From Arenibacter algicola (lineage in GTDB: Bacteria > Bacteroidota > Bacteroidia > Flavobacteriales > Flavobacteriaceae): a stretch of DNA of 64,000 nt. The position numbers and the translations under genes were made by a program. The notes beneath the pieces are model-generated. The model saw only the letters and a list, made by a program, of their open reading frames with translations. It was not told where the DNA came from and did no database searches. Shown here piece after piece: positions 28,301 through 35,596 of the stretch (within the stretch, counting starts at the first letter, position 1; each line of letters begins with the position of its first letter). The stretch lies in NCBI RefSeq assembly GCF_018860365.1, contig NZ_JAHKPO010000003.1, positions 558,001-622,000 of the forward strand. The letters are read 5' to 3'.

Positions 28301-30310
28301 ATTTAGATTCTCATCCTTGAAATTGAGGTTTATGTTGCCTTTTCCGTTACGGATTTTCCCATTGAGATCCAGATTGGCAAAATCGTAATTTTTGTAGGTA
28401 AGTTGGTCGAATTTGGAATCCATTTCAGCATTCAAGGTATTGAGGCTGCTACCGCTTCCGGATGCATTTATGGTGAATGCCATGGTGCCCAGTTGATCAT
28501 TTTTTAGCAACTTGCCCAATTGTAGATCGCTTACTTGCAGGCTTCCGCTGAAGTTTATCGTATCCAAGTTGGAATAGTTTCCCGTGATTTGGGCAGTGCC
28601 TTCTGGAATTTTTACAAGCGCCTCTCCTGAGACGTTTTTTAAACCGCCCTGTGCCCGGGCCTCGACCAAAATAGTCTGGGGCAGGGACATGTTCAGGTCC
28701 TTTTCGGTTACAAATAACTGTAGGTCGGCAATGGTGGAGGTAGCTTTTAAAGTTGAAATATCAAAAGAAAGTGAATCGGACTCAGTAAGCTGGAATAGAT
28801 GGCCTTCACCTGTCAAGGTAGTGTTGCTCCAATTTAAATTTAATTTAGGCAGGTTCAAATCATTTATTGTCCCCTGTATATTTAAATTTCCAATAATAGG
28901 ATGTTGTTGGCCAATGGTAAAATATTCATTTTCTGCTAGCGCAGGCTGAAAATAGAGGGCGTCCTGAAGTGCCAGTTTTATCTCTTTCAATTGCAGGTCT
29001 ACCTTGGTATTCCCCGGGGAATCTATCAGTTTTTGAATTGAGGGATAATCCAATGTGAACTCTCCATTTAAAACACTTGAAGCAGTCTGCATTTTTAATT
29101 CGGAAATGGATGCCGAGGTATCATTTAAACTGGCGTGCATGGCCAATTGGTTTAGAACGAAGCCACTTTTTTCCATGAATAAAAACCGGTCTATATTTAG
29201 ACTGGCATTTTTAGGTTGATAGTTGAGGTCTGTTGCGTTCAAAGTAAGATTGGATAGCGCTACATTGTTGGGGTTGAAGTGCCCTGCCTCTGATGTAGCG
29301 TTATTTAACCGGTATTGGACGGAATTGTTTTCGAGCGAAATTTTATTTGCCACTAATGCGAAATCGGGCCACGAAAAGTCTGACTTTTTTATGGCGATCG
29401 CCGAAGAATCTGTAACCTCCAGATTATCTTTTTGGAGTTGTAGGGAGAAGTCCGAGTTTTTTAGGGAGAGCAATTCAATTTCCACCTCGTTTTTTGTGAG
29501 ATCGGCTTTGGGGAGGTCCAATCTAAATTCTCCCAATCTTACCGCTGCTATTACATTGTCTGGAATGGAATTGTAATCTAATAAAATATTGTTGAAATTA
29601 AGTTCGTTGACCACCAAGAAGGGGAGTTTAGTTTCGGGATTGTCCTGGGGTGCAAAAGGTTTGCTTTGTTTGTATTGGATTTTGGTATCCGATAGTGCCA
29701 CTTCGTCCAACTCATAATGCATGGTTTCAAGATCGGTCTTATTGGCATTTAAATATAGGGTACCCATGTCCAGTTTGGCCTCTAAACCCGAAACCCTATC
29801 ATTATAGGATATTTTAAAGTCGGAAAAATCAAGAGTCCCTATTTTTACCTTCATAGGTGCGGTATTGGACTGTTGGGAAATGGTATCTTCCGTGGCCAAG
29901 GCATCTATGAGAAATTGGTAATTAAATTTCTCCGAATCCGATTTTCGTTCAATCTGAGCGCGTAAACCTTCCCATTTAAGGGACTTTAAATTCAGTTCAT
30001 TTTGGAATAGCAAGGTTCTAAGAGGTATATTGGCCTCTAATGATTTGGTATACAATAAGGTATCTCCCTTTTTATCCTCCAGATATAATCCTTCCAAAAA
30101 AGCGTTTCCTGAAAAAGTTATAAATAGTTGGTCTATTTCAACCTTGGTATTGGTCCTGCTGGATATGTAATTTGTTGCTTTGTTTACTATGAAATTCTGG
30201 GCCCATGGGCTTCTAATAATAAGTACCAATACGATAAAAAGCAAAGAAAGTACCAAAACAACTTTGGCGGCCCTCCTAAAAAATCGATATTTTGACTTGG
30301 TTGTTTTCAT
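25325..30310 (-). CDS. tamB: TamB-like translocation and assembly module protein
   Basis: The protein of ~1661 residues is read from the ATG at 30310 (MKTTKSKYRFFRRAAKVVLV). One membrane anchor lies near residues 15-38, then a very long repetitive beta-rich periplasmic region (beta-taco), and a C-terminal TamB (DUF490) domain at about 1180-1600 (TDITYVVPKEQLDV, GRYELNSGHYETSLYNLV, LPFLVYLNVDGELLQPKLSF). Such proteins span the periplasm and are now thought to move phospholipids or assist outer-membrane assembly. It is directly upstream of and overlaps the tamL gene. Length is typical for Bacteroidota. Confidence 0.94.
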   Translation of the reverse strand: MKTTKSKYRFFRRAAKVVLVLSLLFIVLVLIIRSPWAQNFIVNKATNYISSRTNTKVEIDQLFITFSGNAFLEGLYLEDKKGDTLLYTKSLEANIPLRTLLFQNELNLKSLKWEGLRAQIERKSDSEKFNYQFLIDALATEDTISQQSNTAPMKVKIGTLDFSDFKISYNDRVSGLEAKLDMGTLYLNANKTDLETMHYELDEVALSDTKIQYKQSKPFAPQDNPETKLPFLVVNELNFNNILLDYNSIPDNVIAAVRLGEFRLDLPKADLTKNEVEIELLSLKNSDFSLQLQKDNLEVTDSSAIAIKKSDFSWPDFALVANKISLENNSVQYRLNNATSEAGHFNPNNVALSNLTLNATDLNYQPKNASLNIDRFLFMEKSGFVLNQLAMHASLNDTSASISELKMQTASSVLNGEFTLDYPSIQKLIDSPGNTKVDLQLKEIKLALQDALYFQPALAENEYFTIGQQHPIIGNLNIQGTINDLNLPKLNLNWSNTTLTGEGHLFQLTESDSLSFDISTLKATSTIADLQLFVTEKDLNMSLPQTILVEARAQGGLKNVSGEALVKIPEGTAQITGNYSNLDTINFSGSLQVSDLQLGKLLKNDQLGTMAFTINASGSGSSLNTLNAEMDSKFDQLTYKNYDFANLDLNGKIRNGKGNINLNFKDENLNFTSQTVVDLDSSNSKYGLNLNVIGADLQALGVTTENIKAGLDMEADFTGNPKDFSLNALVKNGVAVYDGQQYQIGEMEIKSKIDTLNTEIAIISDFLTGNLYSNGSPQGINTSLKQYFKNYFQDSIVPTSAADTLKLKMDLKLIPNSILTEVFIKDLEQLDSISAHASFDAANRTLVSDLQIPYARYNGMTLDSLSFSINGDATNLNFKAGLANLLADPVDLGRTSLEGRLDNRQLLLDFSSYDGNEKITHIASEMTLAKDTTLLHIDPLELIFNKKEWTIPEDNQISIAENFLEFNKVTLERNIQKLSLVSVSSETEEKPLRLTFEQFKLQTFIGMLNPDRPLASGIVNGDFTLENLFGATGIVADFNVTDLEILEHALGNLSLNANSKTNGTYDFNLALKGGGADIDLNGDYAASETGAQLNLDMDLNRIDLQFIEKFSQGNLKDSHGTLSGNIDVSGTTTSPIYSGSVNFHDVDFNVATLNSVFRISDETLKIDNKGIYLDNFQITDANGSNFKMNGSIGTEELTNPKFNISLNAEQFQALNSTKDDNELFYGKSSFDLDLSVKGYLKLPIIEGRIRVRKITDITYVVPKEQLDVQEREGVVLFVNRENPDAILTRNDQEETPAFFSGMDVNVILEIADDSDFNIIIDERTGDNLKVSGNATLNLNIKPNGSTNLTGRYELNSGHYETSLYNLVKRRFEINPGSTIVWQGDPTDAKLNVTAVYEVETSATPLMSSVISGEDISVINKYRQVLPFLVYLNVDGELLQPKLSFRLDMPEDEQGSLGGAVYGRVQQLNQQEAELNKQVFSLLALNRFYPDSGSDGSMGGTAAIARDNVNKVLSGQINAFSDKVFGKSGFEVDFDLDSFTDYQGDSPQDRTQLNINAKKKLFDDRLVVTAGSAVDVEGSAQPGQDETPIIGNVSLEYLLTKDGRYRLRGFRKNEYENIIDGQLIVTGIALIFNREFNKFSQLFNPLKETGTTDDKEKGDQKK

Positions 30311-30334
30311 AATTTGTACACCAAAGATCATCAT

Positions 30335-30625
30335 TAGTGGAATAGGAAATGCGCTTTTACGATACTTATGCTAACTTATTAAATAAAATATACGGGCAAA
30401 GGGAATTTGTACAAATATATTGGTCAATAATTGTGAGGTTTGGTTAGAAGCTAAAGGTGTATTGGGGCAAAATTGGAATTTTTTGAGCCTTGGTTTTTGA
30501 GGAAAAGGACCTATTCTTGTAATTAAAATGTAGGTGTAGAAATTATAAAATATATTTGCGGGCATGGAGCGGTAGCATGTGGGTGAAAAAAGAACAAAAT
30601 AATTTAATAAAGGAAGTGTAATTAT
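30335..30625. other. Divergent intergenic region between TamB and DUF808 genes
   Basis: About 290 bp AT-rich sequence holding the promoters of both divergent genes. No reading frame of note and no clear operator. Confidence 0.4.
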
Positions 30626-31522
30626 ATGGCATCAGGATTTTTTGCTTTACTGGACGATATTGCCAGTTTAATGGATGACGTAGGGGCTATGACCAAAATT
30701 GCAGGTAAGAAAACGGCCGGTATTTTGGGTGATGATCTGGCGGTAAATGCCGAAAAGGCTTCTGGTTTTGTTTCCTCACGTGAAATTCCAGTGCTTTGGG
30801 CCATTACAAAAGGGTCCATACTGAACAAATTGATCATTCTTCCCATAGCTTTTCTGCTCAGTGCTTTTTTTCCATTGGCAATCACTGTGATTTTGGTATT
30901 GGGCGGACTTTATCTGGCGTATGAAGGGGCAGAGAAGATTTATGAATTTTTTGTACCTCACGAACATCCAAAAGAAGAGAAAGTAAAAACCTATTTAACC
31001 AAAAAAGAAATCCTGCTTTTGGAAAAGGAAAAAATTAAGTCGGCCATTATAACCGATTTTATTCTCTCCGTAGAAATAGTAATCATAGCCTTAGGAACGG
31101 TAGTTCAGGAGCCTATTTGGACCCAGGTAATGGTAGTTTCCATTATAGCCTTGGTGGCAACGGCCGGGGTTTACGGTATAGTTGCGCTTATCGTTAGGAT
31201 GGACGACTTTGGATTAAAGCTTATTGAGCTTAATGGCAAGAAGAACAGTATATCCGATTCTATTGGCAGGTTTTTAGTAGGAGCACTGCCTGTAGTTATA
31301 AAAAGTTTATCGGTAATAGGAACCATCGCCCTGGTTCTGGTGGCCGGAGGGATTTTTGTACATAACCTAGAATTTCTTCATCATTGGCTAGAGGCATTGC
31401 CGGCAATAGTGGGGGAATTTTTAGCCGGTCTGGTTATAGGTTTCCTTTGTTTATTGGTGGTAATGGTATTTAAGAAGGTTTTAACCGTGTTACGGCCAAA
31501 CCGCAAAACCGACCACAAATGA
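30626..31522 (+). CDS. DUF808 (YedI-type) integral membrane protein
   Basis: The 298-residue protein begins MASGFFALLDDIASLMDDVG, then KIAGKKTAGILGDDLAVNAE, the unmistakable DUF808 N-terminus. About six membrane segments follow, and the C-terminal motif HHWLEALPAIVGEFLAGLV. Function is unknown; in E. coli the homologue is YedI. A truncated copy of the last fifth of this gene lies at 39.6 kb in the same orientation. Confidence 0.94.
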   Translation: MASGFFALLDDIASLMDDVGAMTKIAGKKTAGILGDDLAVNAEKASGFVSSREIPVLWAITKGSILNKLIILPIAFLLSAFFPLAITVILVLGGLYLAYEGAEKIYEFFVPHEHPKEEKVKTYLTKKEILLLEKEKIKSAIITDFILSVEIVIIALGTVVQEPIWTQVMVVSIIALVATAGVYGIVALIVRMDDFGLKLIELNGKKNSISDSIGRFLVGALPVVIKSLSVIGTIALVLVAGGIFVHNLEFLHHWLEALPAIVGEFLAGLVIGFLCLLVVMVFKKVLTVLRPNRKTDHK

Positions 31523-31579
31523 ATACTTGTTCGTACACGTTTTATAACTAGGAAGAAGCCTTTTGCCAATTACTAATAT

Positions 31580-31795
31580 TTAATCCAAATTGGATTGCAG
31601 CGCTAAATTATTTCTTAGCTCCATGTCCGATACCCATTGGAAATTTATCGGATACCATTGGTCTTTGAGGGTTTTTCCATTTGAGGATTCGATCATATTT
31701 CTTTTTAGGAAAACTTGATTGTCCTCTGAAAATACATGTTGGGTCTCAATAACATCATGGCAGATGCAGCAAATGCTTTTAGTTGTATTTTTCAT
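31580..31795 (-). CDS. Small CxxC-containing hypothetical protein
   Basis: The 71-residue frame starts at an ATG 1 bp after the stop of the outer-membrane gene upstream. It begins MKNTTKSICCICHDVIETQH and has a WYPINFQWVSDMELRN segment. The CCxxC/H cluster could bind a metal ion. Tight coupling to the sigma-factor operon supports its being real, as the last gene of that operon. Composition is normal protein-like. No family recognised. Confidence 0.5.
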   Translation of the reverse strand: MKNTTKSICCICHDVIETQHVFSEDNQVFLKRNMIESSNGKTLKDQWYPINFQWVSDMELRNNLALQSNLD

Positions 31796-31796
31796 A

Positions 31797-32465
31797 TTAT
31801 ATATTCTTTTTATACCTATTCCTTCCCATATTAAAAATGCCCACTTTGACTCCTATTCCTGCGGAAAAGCCGTTTATGTCCTTAATGGGGGCAAAGCTCT
31901 TGGCATCGTTGAATTTATTCGAAAATCGATACTTTACTCCAGCCTCCAATTGTAAGTACCTGGAAATATTGAACAAGGCGTTGATACCGGGTTCAACTAT
32001 AAAAAAGGCCTGTGCGTTATCTTCAAATTCTTGCTCGTCAAAATCATGGTCGCTATAATTGTCATCTATATAGCCCATGCCCCCAGCTCCTATCAATACC
32101 GGAAATGAGAGGTTAACGAGGTTTTTGCTAAAAAAAATAGGTTCTAAATGCAGTCCTCCATAAGCGCCAATAAGATCTTCATCGTACATGGACAGACCCC
32201 TATAAATATTTTGGTCCGAATAGAAGAAGGTGCCCACAAAACCTATTTCAAATTGTTGGTTGGCCACATATGCGACTTGCAAACTTGTGAAGAAGGTGTC
32301 CTTATCCTCAATTTCTCCATAGTGGGTCGTTAGACCTAGGTAGACCCCATGCACTACATTATTTCGGTCATTAAACTCCACATAATCGCCAGAAGTGTCC
32401 TGGGCAAAGGTTGGAATAATGAACCCCAATAAAAGGGGAAGTAAAATTGCTGTGTTTAATTTCAT
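31797..32465 (-). CDS. Outer-membrane beta-barrel protein
   Basis: The start is placed at the ATG at 32465 (MKLNTAILLPLLLGFIIPTF, cleavage after FAQ), giving ~222 residues. The rest alternates hydrophobic and polar residues as in a small barrel: GVYLGLTTHYGEI, EIGFVGTFFYSD, LIGAYGGLHLEPIFF, QLEAGVKYRFSN and a final strand GFSAGIGVKVGIF. It resembles OmpW/OmpX-sized proteins of unknown ligand. It is the fourth gene of an operon with an ECF sigma factor, its presumed anti-sigma factor and a DUF4097 protein. Confidence 0.82.
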   Translation of the reverse strand: MKLNTAILLPLLLGFIIPTFAQDTSGDYVEFNDRNNVVHGVYLGLTTHYGEIEDKDTFFTSLQVAYVANQQFEIGFVGTFFYSDQNIYRGLSMYDEDLIGAYGGLHLEPIFFSKNLVNLSFPVLIGAGGMGYIDDNYSDHDFDEQEFEDNAQAFFIVEPGINALFNISRYLQLEAGVKYRFSNKFNDAKSFAPIKDINGFSAGIGVKVGIFNMGRNRYKKNI

Positions 32466-32552
32466 GCTCTTTGATTTTTGATTGATGATGTTATAGTAGA
32501 CAACAAACTCTGTAAAAAGTTGCATTTTTTTTCACTTTTTTTTTAATTTAAA

Positions 32553-33641
32553 TTAAAGTTCCTTTAAAAGTATTACCCCTTTTTCACCTGTAATGGAAAT
32601 GGAACCCAGTTTGGAATTGCCGTAAGTAGCCTTTATATCGCGTATTCTTTTTCCCTTATCTATCATTTGGGTTTCTACATTTTCGAAGGTTTTAGGAAGA
32701 CGCAACAATCCTTCCTCCAAGGTTGCATTAAACCTAAAGGAGAAATCCTGAACATTAAGAACTATTTCCGAGGATTGTTGCTGAATTTTGATCTTGGCAT
32801 CCGCACTATGAATGTTCGATACTTTAAATTCCGCGATTTTCATGACCAGATCAATTTCATCGTCCACATTCTCCAATGCTACGTTGGAGAATTCCAATGC
32901 CCCGTGTATGTCTTCCACGGCGTCAATGGTAATTTCATCTTTACTGGAATAGATTTCCAAGGAGGTAATCTCCTCTATATCTATAGCTGAACCGCTACTG
33001 GTGAGTCTTAAATCCTTGGATTTGCCAAGGGATAAACTGCCATTTTTTAAATTGATACTTCCAAAGTTTATATTCTTGGCCTTCAGCTTACCATATTTTA
33101 GGACAATGTCTGCGTTTTTAAGGTTTTTGTTGATCCAAATATCGCCATGCTGTACGTCTATTTTTAATTTGCCGGTCCAATCCTCTAAAATGACATCCCC
33201 AAACTTATTATTGATGTCCACCACCGCATTGGCGGGTAAATAAATGGAGTAATTTATCTGTATATTGCTTCGGTCAAAGTCGAACGGATTTGCCTTGTTG
33301 AAATACTCGGCCAAAAAACCTTTGTTTTTTTCTGCAATTTCCGAACTAATAGTCACAAAATCGGTCATGGATTTAATTCTAGGCTCAATACGATCCAATA
33401 GGTTTTGTGCGTTCTCCCTTTTTTTATGCGTGGTAGTAATATCTACAGCAATCGAAATATTGTTCTTGGACCACCCGTGGATAGTTATGTTGCCATATTT
33501 GTTGTCCACTTGGAGTTCTCCGGCATTGGACATTTCAAAAGTCTCCGATATGGTTTTCGATACTTTTTCCTGGGCTAGCATTAAATTGGCCATTAGGACC
33601 ATGGCTAGACATAATAGCGAGTTTTTATAAGGTGTATCCAT
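32553..33641 (-). CDS. DUF4097-like beta-repeat secreted protein
   Basis: The ~362-residue protein has a signal peptide (ending NLMLAQ), then a repeated beta-helix-like pattern (AGELQVDNKYGNITIHGW, INNKFGDVILEDWTGKLKID, HGDIWINKNLKN, LKYGKLKAKNINFGSINLKN) typical of DUF4097/adhesin-like proteins. Start at the ATG at 33641 (MDTPYKNSLLCLAMVL). It overlaps the presumed anti-sigma gene upstream by 17 bp. In Bacteroidota such proteins often sit in ECF-sigma operons and probably act as periplasmic or outer-membrane sensors; that role is inferred. Confidence 0.82.
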   Translation of the reverse strand: MDTPYKNSLLCLAMVLMANLMLAQEKVSKTISETFEMSNAGELQVDNKYGNITIHGWSKNNISIAVDITTTHKKRENAQNLLDRIEPRIKSMTDFVTISSEIAEKNKGFLAEYFNKANPFDFDRSNIQINYSIYLPANAVVDINNKFGDVILEDWTGKLKIDVQHGDIWINKNLKNADIVLKYGKLKAKNINFGSINLKNGSLSLGKSKDLRLTSSGSAIDIEEITSLEIYSSKDEITIDAVEDIHGALEFSNVALENVDDEIDLVMKIAEFKVSNIHSADAKIKIQQQSSEIVLNVQDFSFRFNATLEEGLLRLPKTFENVETQMIDKGKRIRDIKATYGNSKLGSISITGEKGVILLKEL

Positions 33642-34170
33642 AATCGTCATTTATCATTTTTGAATCATTTATTTGCCTCAATAAGTTTTCTATGAGTTCT
33701 ATCCTTTTTTTGTAATTGCCAATAATAGCCTCCAAGACCCTTTCGTTGCCGAGGTTTTTTTCCATTTCCAATTTTAAAACTCCGTATTCTTCATCCAATT
33801 CGTCCATGAACGATAGAAATTCGTCTTTGTCTTCCTGTGCTAGGTCGGGATGATTTTTTACTAATTGTACTTGATGCTGTACCAAGTTGCTATAATGCAT
33901 ATCAATATCCAGGAGTTCTTGGGAGACCACACTGTTCTGCGAGCCGGAGAGCTGTCCGCCATACACTGTAATACCGATTAGGATAGACAAAAGCAAGACC
34001 AACACAATACTGGCTGCCACACGAAATAACGGGGATTTCCACAACGGAACTACCTTTGGCTTCGTATTGGACAGTTCGGATTCTATTTTGGCCCACATTT
34101 TAGATCTGTCTGCCTTGTGTTCATCGAACAATGCCTTGTTGTCCCTTATATGTTTTTCAAAATAATCCAT
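33625..34170 (-). CDS. Probable single-pass anti-sigma factor
   Basis: The 181-residue protein has a charged cytoplasmic N-terminus (MDYFEKHIRDNKALFDEHKA), one membrane segment near residues 50-72 (VAASIVLVLLLSILIGITVY) and a periplasmic coiled-coil-prone C-terminus (QVQLVKNHPDLAQEDKDEFL, EKNLGNERVLEAIIGNYKKR). No FecR or zinc motif is present. Gene order (start overlapping the sigma stop as TAATG) makes it the anti-sigma partner. The similarity of the periplasmic part to CpxP/Spy-like helical hairpins is only suggestive. Confidence 0.75.
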   Translation of the reverse strand: MDYFEKHIRDNKALFDEHKADRSKMWAKIESELSNTKPKVVPLWKSPLFRVAASIVLVLLLSILIGITVYGGQLSGSQNSVVSQELLDIDMHYSNLVQHQVQLVKNHPDLAQEDKDEFLSFMDELDEEYGVLKLEMEKNLGNERVLEAIIGNYKKRIELIENLLRQINDSKMINDDYGYTL

Positions 34171-34709
34171 TACATTTCTTTTATAATTTCAAGTAACTTT
34201 TTCTTAGCCCTGTGGTACTGGGATTTAGAGGTGGATTTTGATATTTCCAATACTTCCCCAATTTCTTCATGATCGTATCCTTCTATCAAGTATAGGTGTA
34301 TAATCTGCTGGTAACCCGGTGGAAGCTGTTTAATGCCTCTTTTTACCTTTTCTATATCTATGTCCTTTACGTTTTCAATTGGTTCTTCAGTGAGATGATA
34401 TTCATGGTCAATTATTGGCACTAAGGGAATCCGTTTTAATTTTAAATGGTTGATACTTTTATTGATTACAATTCTTTTTAGCCAAGAACCAAATGTGCTC
34501 TCATATCTAAAATTCCCCAAATTCTTGAAAGCTTCAACAAAACTGTCCTGAACGGTATCTTCAGCATCTTCCTTACTGCACAACATCCTCATACTAACAT
34601 TGTACATAGCATCTACATACTGTTCATACAATTGAAACTGTGAGTTTCGGTCGCCCAACTTGCTCTTTTCAACAAGTTCCTGGTGTGTAAAACGGATATT
34701 GGTTTTCAA
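34170..34709 (-). CDS. ECF sigma factor (RpoE-like)
   Basis: The 179-residue protein has sigma region 2 (YNVSMRMLCSKEDAEDTVQD, then SFVEAFKNL), the linker FRYESTFGSWLKRIVINKSI, and region 4 (GIKQLPPGYQQIIHLYLIEG, then EIGEVLEISKSTSKSQYHRA). It heads a five-gene operon: sigma, anti-sigma, DUF4097 protein, outer-membrane barrel, CxxC mini-protein. Likely an envelope-stress response system; the inducing signal is unknown. Confidence 0.94.
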   Translation of the reverse strand: MKTNIRFTHQELVEKSKLGDRNSQFQLYEQYVDAMYNVSMRMLCSKEDAEDTVQDSFVEAFKNLGNFRYESTFGSWLKRIVINKSINHLKLKRIPLVPIIDHEYHLTEEPIENVKDIDIEKVKRGIKQLPPGYQQIIHLYLIEGYDHEEIGEVLEISKSTSKSQYHRAKKKLLEIIKEM

Positions 34710-35596
34710 CTAAAAAAATGGTTTTAACGGTCCAATCAGGGGGGATTTCAAATTAATAGACAAACAATAGTGGAAAAAGTTGCATCTAAACAGAAAAATA
34801 TTTTTGGACAATTTAATTTCACCCATACTCCTTTACCCCAAAAGCCACTAAATAGGGCATGTTTTAGCGGAATAAACTTGGCAGCTGAAAATTGAAATAA
34901 TTTTTTTTAGGGAAGATATGCAACCTTTATTTTTTTCGGATGTCAATAGGCCATATCATAAACATGAATATCAAAAATTGAAATCAAGAAATCAAAATAG
35001 AGAATTAGCATCCTTTGTTGAGGGGGGCAGTTTATTATTTTTTAGGTGGTTGGTAATAGAAAGTGTTATTGCCAAAATTACAAGTAGGCCTAGGAAAGGT
35101 ATAGTGCATCTATATTCTGGAAACGGATATTCCCATAGAGGCTCTTGGTCCACATTACTAAATTCCAACATAGCCTCTAGCCGAATTGCAAATCCCAATG
35201 AAACACTATTCTCAAAATAAGGTTCGGATTTTCATTACGGAACGTTTGAAAGGAAATGAATTCACAATTTTGCCGAGGAATTATGGAAAGAATCTTGACA
35301 GTACCTAATGGAACCATCGGTTTATTGGGTTGGACCAACCAGGGAAAAGATAATGTAGGCACATGCCTATTTGGTAATATGGATTAAGAAGGAACAAAAA
35401 AATAAATTTTAACCACTGTAAGTATAAAGCAAATTAGATGTAGCAAAAATTAACAAGTAATCAGCAGAGGTACCCAATACACTTAGGAGGTTTATTCATC
35501 AATCAAAACTACAAGGTAACGGCATAGGGCTGTCATAGGTACTTATTAAAAAAGAACAAACGAACAATCATTAAAGAAATATTCAATAATCAAAGA
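34710..35596. other. Long intergenic region without a convincing gene
   Basis: Almost 890 bp between divergent transcription units. Small frames on both strands (for example 34918-35220 plus, 34992-35198 minus) overlap one another, lack family resemblance and are probably chance or decayed sequence. A minus-strand stretch near 35040-35110 is hydrophobic. Upstream of the TonB receptor at 35.6 kb there should be a promoter, but I found no confident match. Confidence 0.5.

Noticed and set aside
34918-35220. A 100-codon plus-strand frame upstream of the TonB receptor
   Set aside because: No ribosome-site context, no family resemblance, overlaps competing frames on the other strand.
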